Assembly: GCA_905178155.1 (NCBI GenBank)
Contig: CAJINV010000004.1
Location: forward strand, 10,647,655-10,711,654
Reading direction: 5' to 3'
From: Amoebophrya sp. A120
Taxonomy: Eukaryota > Sar > Dinophyceae > Syndiniales > Amoebophryaceae
Length of the DNA stretch: 64,000 nucleotides
In this document: positions 25,201 through 32,876 of the stretch, piece by piece
Layout: each line of letters starts with the position of its first letter
How positions within the stretch are numbered: position 1 is the stretch's first letter
Notes under the pieces: generated by a model
What the model was told of the DNA's origin: nothing
Database searches by the model: none
The model's input: only the letters and a program-made list of their open reading frames with translations
Made by a program: the position numbers and the translations under genes

Positions 25201-25434
25201 CCGGTTGTTTCGACGTCCCAGCTCAATCATGCTGCTGGTGGAACATCATCAGCCAGTCCCAGTCCTCCGTATCTGCTCTCGGGCACGACTAGAAATGTGC
25301 CGGCGCCAGAAGTACTAGAGGAGGACCACTCCCAGGAGAACACGCTGGTGAGAAGGGTGGGGAATGTTATTAACGAGTTTGTTCCATCGCTTCCATCGGC
25401 GCTGGTCAGCAACTGGTCGTGGAGCCCCCAGTAA
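19264..25434 (+). CDS. Giant nucleotidyltransferase, TUTase / non-canonical poly(A) polymerase type
   Basis: An uninterrupted frame of 2056 residues from the first ATG. The catalytic palm motif is clear near residues 1022-1045: FGSALNGFGTPSSDLDISF, the GS...DxD signature of Cid1/TUT and Trf-type nucleotidyltransferases, with a likely third carboxylate in YFTVDLTVNN near 1281. The PAP/25A-like central domain follows (RTVGRLFLKFAKRSGL, then a helix ending FLQWVVKE). Such enzymes add non-templated U or A to RNA 3' ends. The N-terminus, MKARLLWITLICLCLSSQQL, reads as a signal peptide or organelle leader, unusual for the family. The first ~950 and last ~500 residues are unlike anything I recognise and are partly Pro/Ser-rich. 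The total length is about three times that of typical members. Confidence 0.85.
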   Translation: MKARLLWITLICLCLSSQQLGTVYSSRAAPSTAPRRNPASLSKSSSKPAVKEVFGIAAAAFCEIVLDTESNLLNRVKWELNATSGVDPDPKKADAPSDAEFSENSWSAVLYKAAFDLRGLNHGPIRRVINSLEEVVAPSSRLRDDERSTKLERDALIYSRLQILDALEAFQVQPDVVHEQLAKRCAKELMFQQVEFLPSKILANTTLSMALQANGQQEVQLREQVDPLTAHQQSSVMHRQLQERYDFVWLYMFQGNPVRLAIRTELTKRFVDSSDDRVVHYELTASAKPHWVGSVCEVDQISDTIGRDYPMGTESQIARTLAAGLHESQEFARRSAPTAGLEIGSGRFFLQSSREAVAFLFVQNNFGYGSLRSSEDHVVSPSHACGSATGGMSEFTPEELSKQFSQHQVAQACLAVMQQPTEQFCIGPTHDRKSAGLSSKQDVKKLPTLCSSCPDLEVKGGAVNFPALELSNVELLQLAMRVAVRKRSDFVAEVRRHREPNAKNPPSPPLFDFFSKALAEVRGPGSWAKKSAALYKTDHITLDDHAEYNDTPPVASEILTEICGPLLQPFVNLTQTPVKLLAKISENRRGLSWNSFARRGLVMLQVSPGRGAGLDSPTTAAAPVGYHEEGPENLLFFPLTALRHDDPSSTPSAVFTPSGAKSRMEVRVGGLIPSGPWDETGTEKEEKNAGPPNYAIFFDFEEVEPEDAAAQHAARAGPETSAGARGNHQQDPNRFSPRSARTRASGNKTTARVYFSALAFEALENHHARRAREAKESYFASSVARRRDPRDPHGWGASARKQMGRPVSFPDTRDTKPNNLGQRKLFEGALLPTWEEYDLLTEVIGQGIALQEVMLAAGRGQLRGGGSSTFALLKKHKELEAETFFLLGKDTAAASTTPSGGTAAGGEGISPPSRVESRDGPIRRRRQTRSPSIPFSRNHAARRRNSKGRKRTSRAPTADGATRAPSAESRNKENASSASMIRRELREEIQNGFTALHPGIVETMTQHLQSLPLLQRCGVRIDLFGSALNGFGTPSSDLDISFTPTKPCSLSTLLLHDLLSEPKDKAAQVPIEFRSSQTTVRKDGKLVFAPATSSTRTSNARGTTSPTPTCTSSAAPSEQPQWSTATALGGEDERTLNSVDFSDSEQRQRYKNRFWFLENLTQGLFRTDAAHTGNILVQEDDVLMKWVSVKLNRNPPAPAHQFGTTTAPPGTSNDGWVQAKGTFAVKSTLLHTLPEEKSKRERRLTSEAVRGREDVYSTEGVVQVVDKNSGRGAAVWTYFTVDLTVNNFAPEARRKRDTLRQIAVSDPVLRTVGRLFLKFAKRSGLTGTAHEYGFERMPSFRFMLIFLQWVVKERFFELSFVRSKIIPSRSTVDGDVSVPQFTANLSKNSAFQAHYKQLSKKEGEVAEADMMIAFVETLYRKLITYVNTTVLSVVDHHAGPRDSLLRPEDFLSRFALLVQNQQIQQPVVFAPSIQPFPPMYQGRNPWVGAFGGTGVVGAATSPLREHRSVRLAEVRQSLWSWDPWLPPDNRTSFKYYNPKLFFSAFHDEAYRLEQAYQNETSSAAGCTEVPSPSTTGAESPSRRGLNLSAPVFVPGAPCEGALTSGAFGPGGGFVGSVAGGTGGGACVGNSGIFCGSPPLGGVVPQQGGASPSSFALPSSLPLLVHQRTTTTAPVPSSTSTSTPPTGSYIYTAPAPHRQKSRPSRTSNSSFSGPGLFLPSSQPPVYAAPSVVDLPPAPYIPSQEDNRHGKIFGTPADVLSPCDVVQHTTSTFAEQLVTAKPHDSRHNSEGSSCSVTTPSGGHSRSSPATTAQVATTGGAAASSSTAAPLPLPPPRRSVNKLQNRAYNPKADRPRTCSEDAGGVDVVPAPEVAPAAEAEQTEREAGIVGKADDGTLLQGGGGSRSSSRTSIRRRATSRPAATRRSRSPNNRPTTSGRTEELTLVQQQQSPPWPAAQEVVHLDVGSRRPSGGTIFGSSQEEEPVVSTSQLNHAAGGTSSASPSPPYLLSGTTRNVPAPEVLEEDHSQENTLVRRVGNVINEFVPSLPSALVSNWSWSPQ

Positions 25435-26576
25435 GGACAGGGCGGGAAGAAGAATCTGCACCTACTTCTTCAGAAGCACATCAATCTACTTTCTTATCAG
25501 CATGCGGGTCTTAGTGTTTTTTCTACTACGCTGCATAGCAGTAAACAAGGATACGATAATTTTAGGTGGTGTAGCTATGTCGTCGATGGATGCATTTTTA
25601 GAGTTGTACGATATTATAACCTGCGACAGGTGCAAGACAGAGGAGATATTTCCCCAGATCCTTTCTTTTCCACTACATCATGCAAGTAGCTGTGGCTGTT
25701 ACTCGTCTCTCTAACTATATCGCGGAAGAAAAATGTATATGATTTTCGAACGGCAATTATTTTTGATCGTCAACGACGTCGACCACCTCCAGCATCCGTC
25801 GTTTTTCTGAGCTAAAGTTGACTCAACGCTTTCGACCGCTATGCCAAATTAAAGCCCTACTTGTACATAAGAAATTGTCGTTCGCAAAGATGGGGACAAA
25901 CATTTTGTACCTGCATGAAATAAATCTGTGCATAATTAAAATCTTGCTACAAGGAAGTCATTATAGGGCAGTCTGTCGTTGTGGTCTACGACTAGTAGTA
26001 TTCTCATCGATGGTCTAAAAATTGCTTGGAGATCATAGTACAGCTATTGCATTAGAGCCGTGTACAATTAAATCATAAGTTTGTTTTGACTTTGTCTGTA
26101 TTCAAGAATTGTTCCGCATCACCCTCCTCATATTTATTTTTTTGATTGATGTCCAAGTAACTCCCTGAGGGAAACGGAACGTGCGGAAGGAGCTTCCATT
26201 TTTCTGAAATCTGTGTAGGCATCAACCGCAAGATCCATGGTGCAGTAAGTATTGGAAAAACTGGCAGTATACGAAGTGAGTCATTCTCTTCTTGCGATGT
26301 AAGTGGCTCTTGTCGGCGAAAGACCAGTTGCACGAAAAGCAAAAGCAAAAGCTCCTGTGTGGAGATTAAGGGGAGTTCTATTTGTGCGCCGCGATAGTAT
26401 TTGTGTTCGTAACTGCGATGAGGACAACATGTTAATGCCGCAGATCGCCCAGCCGCACCCGCAGATCGAACCGTACGTACAACAAAAGAAATGGCACACG
26501 TCTTAAAGTTCCGACATGCCAAACCTGATGCTATGCTATACGTATCTCTAATCTAATTACTGGCTCGCTAAACAAG
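25435..26576. other. Intergenic spacer containing one copy of a dispersed direct repeat
   Basis: No supported gene. The stretch 26303-26440 is repeated in diverged form at 31990-32120. Confidence 0.55.
26303..26440 (+). repeat. Direct repeat, left copy (about 130 bp)
   Basis: Shares CGAAAGACCAGT, CGAAAAGCAAAAG, CTCCTGTGTGGAGAT and GGGGAGTTCTATTTGT, in the same order and spacing, with 31990-32120. The two copies bracket about 5.7 kb holding two leader-peptide genes and the large inverted array. Confidence 0.8.
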
Positions 26577-27233
26577 ATGCAGTTTACCTCGTCTGCCGCG
26601 CGGAGTGGTATCGGCCGTTGTAACATGCCGCTTTTCGTCAGCGGTCGCCTCTTGTGTGGTGCAGTGATCGGCTTCTTATTTGCTATTCGTTTTATGGCCT
26701 TCGCAGTGACAGGCACGAAAAAGGAGGAAGGAGCTGCAATCGATGATGTAGCAGCTGCAGTGAAATCCGCCGAAGCGGCGGGCCTAAGCGCGCAAGAGCG
26801 TGGGCGAAATCAAGGACGAGAGAGCGCCACACTGGATGCAGCTGAGCATGAAGACGAGGAACGAGGGTTGTACTCCGATAGCACAGACGTCGACGTGGAG
26901 GCGGACGAAGATGAAGTTCTTGAAAATTATGAACGTTCTTATCCGCGAGCAGCAGGAACCGTTAAATTTGAAATGTCGCACACGGGTTCCCACACGGCTT
27001 TCGCTGAAACGAAAGTGGTACAGACATCAGAAGCAGAACAGCCGGAGCCAGAGCGACAGCCGTACAAGAACCCCTATGATAGTACAACAAGCATTCAGTT
27101 ACAAGACGAAGATGGTGGTGGAAAGATGAAAGCAGATGAAGATGTAGGGTCGGTTTTGGAAAAGGACGCCAAGCAACAACAAGGGATCAGGCCAAATAAG
27201 CAGCTGCAGACCGTGATATGCCATTTTTCCTAA
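26577..27233 (+). CDS. Small membrane-anchored or secreted acidic protein, unknown
   Basis: 218 residues. An N-terminal hydrophobic stretch at about residues 17-44 (VSGRLLCGAVIGFLFAIRFM) could be a signal anchor. The rest is hydrophilic, rich in Glu, Asp, Gln and Ser, with no recognisable domain. A second in-frame ATG at residue 17 would give a shorter leader. It lies inside the segment bounded by 130-bp direct repeats, next to the inverted array. Coding status rests on the open frame and biased composition alone. Confidence 0.5.
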   Translation: MQFTSSAARSGIGRCNMPLFVSGRLLCGAVIGFLFAIRFMAFAVTGTKKEEGAAIDDVAAAVKSAEAAGLSAQERGRNQGRESATLDAAEHEDEERGLYSDSTDVDVEADEDEVLENYERSYPRAAGTVKFEMSHTGSHTAFAETKVVQTSEAEQPEPERQPYKNPYDSTTSIQLQDEDGGGKMKADEDVGSVLEKDAKQQQGIRPNKQLQTVICHFS

Positions 27234-27264
27234 ATGAAGTTGCATGGTCCTCAGAATAGATAGA

Positions 27265-29950
27265 AAAGAGACCCGAGGTCGCTTCCGAAATGCGAAACGC
27301 GAAAAGCGAAGACGGGAGCAGGACGAACCTAATACCCGAGTGCATATATAAGATAGAGAAAAGGCCCCGAACTCGTTCCGGAAATGCGAAACGCGAAAAG
27401 CGACGCAAGAGGGAAGCAGGGCAAGAAGACTCTCCTTCTTCCCCGAAGTGCTTACATACATGAATAGAAAAAGCCCGAGGCCCTCTCCGGAAATGCGAAA
27501 CGCGAAAAGCGAAAAAGGGAGCAGGAGAAAGCCAGCGCGCCCTGAAGTCGCTCAGTATGTGTATAAGACAAAAGCCCCGGGGCGGGCCCTTCCCGAATTC
27601 CGAAAAATGGAAGACAGCCGCGGGCGGAGTCAGACGAGAATATGCCAGGCGCGCCCCGGTGTGAGCGCACTATAGAGGAGGGAACCGGCGGGCGCCCGCC
27701 CCCGAATGGCGAATGAAACGCGAAAGGCCGGCAAAGGCAGAGGGGGCAAGAAAGCAGAAGCCGGGCGCCAGGCGGGCGCAACCTACGAAGCCCGGAGAAG
27801 GCCCGAAGGGCCGCAGCGCGCAAGCAGCCGCCGGCCTGGCGGCGAGCGACAACCCGCGCCCCCTGCCCGTAAGCCACGCAAACAAAAACGCCCGCCCGCG
27901 GAATTTTGGAAAACCCCCGCAGCGGGGAGGCCAAAATATACAAGAGAGTCGCCCTCACACCACGACGGCCCGGCGGCCGACGAAATCCAAGAGGCATATT
28001 GGGGGCGCCGCGGGGGGTTCTACGGAGGCGGAACCCCGAAGGCAGGCAGGAAGCCGACAGGACCCTCCCTCGGCGTCCCCTTCTCCGGAACGGAAACAGA
28101 CCAGCCACATCGCGCCCCCCCCCCCCCCCCCCCCCCCCCCCCTGCCGAGCCCGCTGGCTTGACGGGGGGGCCCTGGCCGAAAATGCAGCAGGCCCGCCTG
28201 ATGCGTGGCGCCCCCTCGCCCATTTTTTTTGTTTGATATGGCGCCGCGCCGCCGGCCCGGTCGGGTCGGTTCGTTTGGCCGGCTGCGACGCCCCGGGGCA
28301 TAGAATACCGCCCGGAAGGGGGAGCGATGAAGGCGGGCGCAGTTGTCGGGGTGGGCCTCGAGGTTTGTCGTAGATAGTCGGCCGGCAGGCTTCACGGAAA
28401 CAAGGCGAGCCGCCTCTGCAAAAGCGCCGCGCCTACCCTTTTTCAGGGGCACAAGCGCCACGAGCTAGGCAGCGTCACTATTGGCGCCCCAGCCCTTTTT
28501 TTTTTTTGCGCAGCGGCTACACGGCCTGGGTCGGACTACTTCCCTCGGCGCGTCCTTTTGTTCCCTTCACTTCTCTGTGCTTGCTTTATTTTTGAGAAGC
28601 CCAGACGAGGCACCGGAGCAGCCTCGCCGCGCCACCTGTGAGCCAACAGAAGCACGCAGCGCACCACCAGCAAGCCCACACCGGCGTCGCCAAATTGTTT
28701 GCAAACAGCCTCCATGCTAGATTGCGCAAGAAATTGCACGAAGCCGCGCGCATTTTCTGGCATGTGGGCTGACTGTGTGGGCGCTTGGGCTTCTTCGGCT
28801 TGGCCTGCCTGCCCGCTGGCAGGCCGGTTTGCCCCGGGGCGTCAAGGCGTAGTATCCAGCGGGCCCCGGCGCGTTGGGGCGGGTGTGTCTGGAAAGTCGT
28901 GCCTCCTCCTCCCTGTGCCAATCTATCTCCCGGGTTGGCAGCTTCTTCGCGTGGGCTTCCCCATTAGTTGGCCCGAGCAACAGCGGGAGTTGCCTCTGCA
29001 GCTCAAGACTGACGGAAACCAAAGCCATAGAAGAAAGGAACACACCGGAAGGCCCACGCGTGGCGCGTGTGCGACCGCCAGCCACCCCGCCAGGCCGGGC
29101 AGCTTCAGCGCGAAAAGGCACACCATAAAAAGGCAAAACCTCGTTGCGGCTTTTCGCTTCTCGCGGCTCGCGCTTATGGGCCTGGCTCCGGCTTTTTTTC
29201 ACTACGCAATATATTGAAAAACCGGGCAGCATGCTGGTGCGGCTTTTCGCTTTTCGATCGCGATCCGCACGGGCCTGCTTGCTTTACTCTCATTTCTGAC
29301 TTTCCCAACGTATTAGATGCGGCAGCCAGTCGCGCTCTTCTTTTCGCTTTTCGCGACTCACATCCACCGACCGGACTGCTTCCGCTTTCTCTATTGGCCT
29401 TCCTCTCTTAGCGTATTTGCTAAATTCGGCAGCCGTTGCGCCTTTTTTTTCGCTTTTCGCGATTCGCATCGGCCGGACTGCTTCCGCTTCCTCTACTACT
29501 GTTGTCCGCCTTTCTTAGCATATTAAATTTGGCAGCCGTTGACATTTTTTCGCTTTTCGCTTTTCGCGACTCACATCGACCGGACTGCTTCCGCTTTCTC
29601 TACTAGTCTCCCATTCTTGGCGTCTTAAATCCTGCAGCCCTTGCTCCTGTTATTTTTTTTTCGTTTTTCGCTTTTCGCGATTCGCATCGGCCGGACTGCT
29701 TCCGCTTCCTCTACTACTGTTGTCCGCCTTTCTTACCATATTGTTTAAATTTGGCAGCCGTTGGCATTTTTCCGCTTTTCGCTTTTCGCGATTCGCATCG
29801 ATCGGACTGCTTCCGCTCCCTCTACTACTATCTTCTTTCTCTGGCGTGTTAGATTTTTCGGCGCCGGACATTGCTTTTCTTTTTTTCGCTTTTCGCTTTT
29901 CGCGATTCGCATTGATCGGACTGCTTCCGCTTTCCCCACTCTTACTATTT
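27265..29950. repeat. Large inverted array of degenerate ~100-bp repeats with GC-rich core
   Basis: The left arm (about 27265-27720) holds at least three clear units with GGAAATGCGAAACGCG then AAAAGCG. The right arm (about 28490-29950) holds about eight to ten units with the inverse core, TTTTCGCTTTTCGCGATTCG, then GGACTGCTTCCGCTT and CTCTACTACT. The units are therefore in opposite orientation on the two sides. The 27720-28480 centre is very GC-rich and includes a C homopolymer at about 28117-28142. No coding content is credible here; the long open frames are composition artefacts. Confidence 0.85.
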
Positions 29951-30028
29951 TAGGAATTACGCATCTCATGCTGTCGCTTTCGTCTATTTCCTGTGTCAGG
30001 GCTACAGCTATCTATTCTTCGAATCAGG

Positions 30029-31918
30029 ATGCTGATCCAACTCCTTGCACTTGTTGCAGGCGGAAAAATGGTAGGTGTTTCGCCTTTAATTCTGCTTATT
30101 TGGCCTCATCCGAACAACAACATCAGCCACCCCCCCCCCCCCCCCCTTCGCCCAAAAATCTCGGCTCCGTCCGCAAACACTACGGATACTGCGACGCGAA
30201 TTAATACGAATATGACAATAGCATCGCGGGATGCGGAGGTACAAGATGAGATTGCTTTTGCGCAGAGGGTGATGCAGGCCCAGGACCTTTATTTTGCTCG
30301 AGTACGTGTACAGGATATGCGATCAAATATGAAGACGCAATGGCTCCAAGCACGAACGGCGCTCGAATTTGCGGAGGCGAATCTTCGCATGATTGAATTC
30401 GAATTGCAGCTAATACACGATAGGGAAGACCAGATGAAACAAAGCGACTTTCGGGAAAACGACCTGGATTACAACTTTTTCGTAAACTTCCACGTGCTCC
30501 AAGATCATTACGCTGACATCTACGGTATCGATTTGCCCGAGGCGCAGACGGACGAAGTAGATTTGCCTGTAGTCCGCGCTGCCGCTTGCTCATTTACCTG
30601 TGCCGACTGGAACGATGATTTTGTGATCGATCCAAAAGAGGAAGCTTCTACCTCTTGCTCCCTCCTGCAAATCCCCTCTACTGGCCCACGAGAACGCGAA
30701 GGGATCGACGTGATAGAGTATTTCGAGAACTGCGGCCCCGAAGGACACGAAGTGATGGATCTACAACATGGCCGCGTGAACATTAACAACAAAACAAGAA
30801 TAACATACGAGGAACTTCATCACAAAGGCAACAGCACAGCGACGGGGGGATCGCCGTCGACCACTTTGCAGCTGGATGAGCACCTGAAGCCATGGCGTGA
30901 ATATTTGCCCTCCTGGGCCCGCTCATCGTCGGAGGCCGGCTCATCGTCGGAGTCAATCTCTTCTTCAGGTTCAGGGTCATCATCAACATCAGGGTCGTCC
31001 TCATCCGGGTCGTCGTCGGCCATATCTGACGAAACAGTGATATCAGAGGCAAGCAGTGACTCACGACGGAAAGCCCGCCTAGGGCGAGCAGCCTGGGAGC
31101 AATTACGGGCCAGGTGGCGCCGTCCTCGGCAAGAGCGAGACTCGCCAAATCCGGACGAAGATTCCGCCGAATCTGATTGGGTACCGCCAAGCCCTACAGA
31201 ATTTTCGGCCGAGACCATCGCAGAGACGAGTAGAGTCGCAGGAGATCTCATGAAACAGCGAATCATACCCACACCAGGCCGTCAAATGGCTGTCGACTAC
31301 GCGCGAACCCGGGACTTGGAAAATCGCAGGAAGAAGCAAGAAGAAACTGAAACAAAAAATGATATCCTTTCCGAAGGGGGGAACGAGCCCGGACAGCTCC
31401 TGTCTACACGGAGAGATATAAACGCGAGAACATATCCAGTGGACGGGAGGTTCAGCACGTTGAGGCACACTGGCACCGCCACCGGTTTATCAACACGGTT
31501 CATGCGGGAGGCGAATGGACCGTGCTTCTGTAGTGATGAAGAAACTCGTAATCGCCGCGATCGACAAGTGAAACGTCGCGCAAAGGCTTTGCGCGAGGCG
31601 GATTATACTGTGACCATTTTGCCCACCTTAAAAATGGAGATTATGGGAAAAGAAACGATTCTTACCAAGGGAGACATGAAGAACCTCCAACTCATGACTA
31701 CAGAAAAGGGGACCAGGCAAAGACTTCTGACTGTAAAAGAAGCGAACAAGAAGTATACAAAGCGGTATATCTATGAAGAGAAAGAATTCTTTGATGAAAA
31801 TTCGGATCACGACCGTTTCAACTCGCCGAAGTCCAACGAAGGGCGAAAGTTTGTGTTGATGCCCAAAAAGCAAGACGAGAATAGTGATTCTAGAGGCTGG
31901 ACGTCTTGGCTTCGTTGA
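30029..31918 (+). CDS. Leader-bearing protein with poly-Ser linker, unknown
   Basis: 629 residues from the first ATG. The N-terminus (MLIQLLALVAGGK...PLILLIW) is hydrophobic and could be a signal peptide, followed by a Pro run encoded by a C homopolymer at about 30127-30146. Next come a helical region (residues about 65-150), a Cys-containing segment (CSFTCADW), and a long Ser/Gly linker (about 300-345). The C-terminal half is basic and charged. No family recognised. An indel in the C homopolymer would change the leader, so the start is uncertain. No introns seen. Confidence 0.55.
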   Translation: MLIQLLALVAGGKMVGVSPLILLIWPHPNNNISHPPPPPLRPKISAPSANTTDTATRINTNMTIASRDAEVQDEIAFAQRVMQAQDLYFARVRVQDMRSNMKTQWLQARTALEFAEANLRMIEFELQLIHDREDQMKQSDFRENDLDYNFFVNFHVLQDHYADIYGIDLPEAQTDEVDLPVVRAAACSFTCADWNDDFVIDPKEEASTSCSLLQIPSTGPREREGIDVIEYFENCGPEGHEVMDLQHGRVNINNKTRITYEELHHKGNSTATGGSPSTTLQLDEHLKPWREYLPSWARSSSEAGSSSESISSSGSGSSSTSGSSSSGSSSAISDETVISEASSDSRRKARLGRAAWEQLRARWRRPRQERDSPNPDEDSAESDWVPPSPTEFSAETIAETSRVAGDLMKQRIIPTPGRQMAVDYARTRDLENRRKKQEETETKNDILSEGGNEPGQLLSTRRDINARTYPVDGRFSTLRHTGTATGLSTRFMREANGPCFCSDEETRNRRDRQVKRRAKALREADYTVTILPTLKMEIMGKETILTKGDMKNLQLMTTEKGTRQRLLTVKEANKKYTKRYIYEEKEFFDENSDHDRFNSPKSNEGRKFVLMPKKQDENSDSRGWTSWLR

Positions 31919-32876
31919 TAATCATCATAATTCTTGAACTTGATGGTTTATTAATTTGCTTGATGGACTTAGGATTAGCGCGCAATTGAGTGGCCACTAA
32001 CGAAAGACCAGTCGCGCGAAAAGCAAAAGTTCCTGTGTGGAGATGAACGGGGGAGTTCTATTTGTCCGCCACGGTAGTAAGTATTTATTTTTGTTCCTAA
32101 CTTCTACAACGACATGTTATCGTTACGAGCAGGGAACACGACACGCAGTCCTTGACCTCACATGAGATAAAATCGCATCAGTTCCTTCACTGCGTTGTCC
32201 GTCGTGAGCAGTTCTTTGCGTTGGAACCTTTTACGAGAAAGTGGGTTCTTTCACGCTCAGAAGACTGCTCTAAGAATTGGATCTCAGAGATGAAATGGGA
32301 GATCTTAGAGAAATGATAGTTCTTGGAGATGGTTGCGCAAGAAAATTTCTACAGGCAACGAACGGGTATAGGGTTTAGGCTAGATGATGATGCTGATGAT
32401 TGATGACCGATGTTGACAAAAATTCACTTGTTGATCAGAAAAGCGAGATCCATAAATCCGATGGAGTCGAAGATCAGGATCGTGCAGCTATTTAATGCGC
32501 ATGGTCTACTAGTTCTAGTTGCGCAGCCGCAGGCGCACACCAAGTTGCTGCTGCTGTTGGCTGCATCTAGCCACCTGTTTTGGTATAACTTGGAAGATCT
32601 TCAAAGTAAGTATTAAATTGGATCATCTAGAAGTATTCAGTCTGTGGTGATATGAAGATAGAAAGCCGCGCATTGGAATAGAAAATGACTAGGCTATAGC
32701 ACTTCCCACACATCAGCAAGGAAATTTCATTTTGACCACCTCAGCGACCAGCAAAGATTAGTTTTAGTATCAGACCCGTATAATTTTGATTTGTGCTGAG
32801 TGGACGTTTTAATAAAGTCAAACACAACGCAAGATAAGTACTATATCGAGTACAGCTTCCTCGCTCCACTTCGAAG
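31919..32876. other. Intergenic spacer containing the right direct-repeat copy
   Basis: Contains 31990-32120, the partner of 26303-26440. Otherwise no supported gene. Confidence 0.5.
31990..32120 (+). repeat. Direct repeat, right copy (about 130 bp)
   Basis: Diverged partner of 26303-26440, with the same order of shared words (CGAAAGACCAGT, CGAAAAGCAAAAG, CCTGTGTGGAGAT, GGGAGTTCTATTTGT). Confidence 0.8.

Noticed and set aside
27452-28461. Several 150-220 codon open frames on both strands in the GC-rich array
   Set aside because: Extreme GC content removes stop codons. The peptides are Pro/Gly/Arg/Ala runs with no domain, and the region is an inverted repeat array.
26303-32120. LTR retrotransposon
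   Set aside because: The flanking direct repeats are only ~130 bp, and no reverse transcriptase, integrase or primer-binding site is visible between them.
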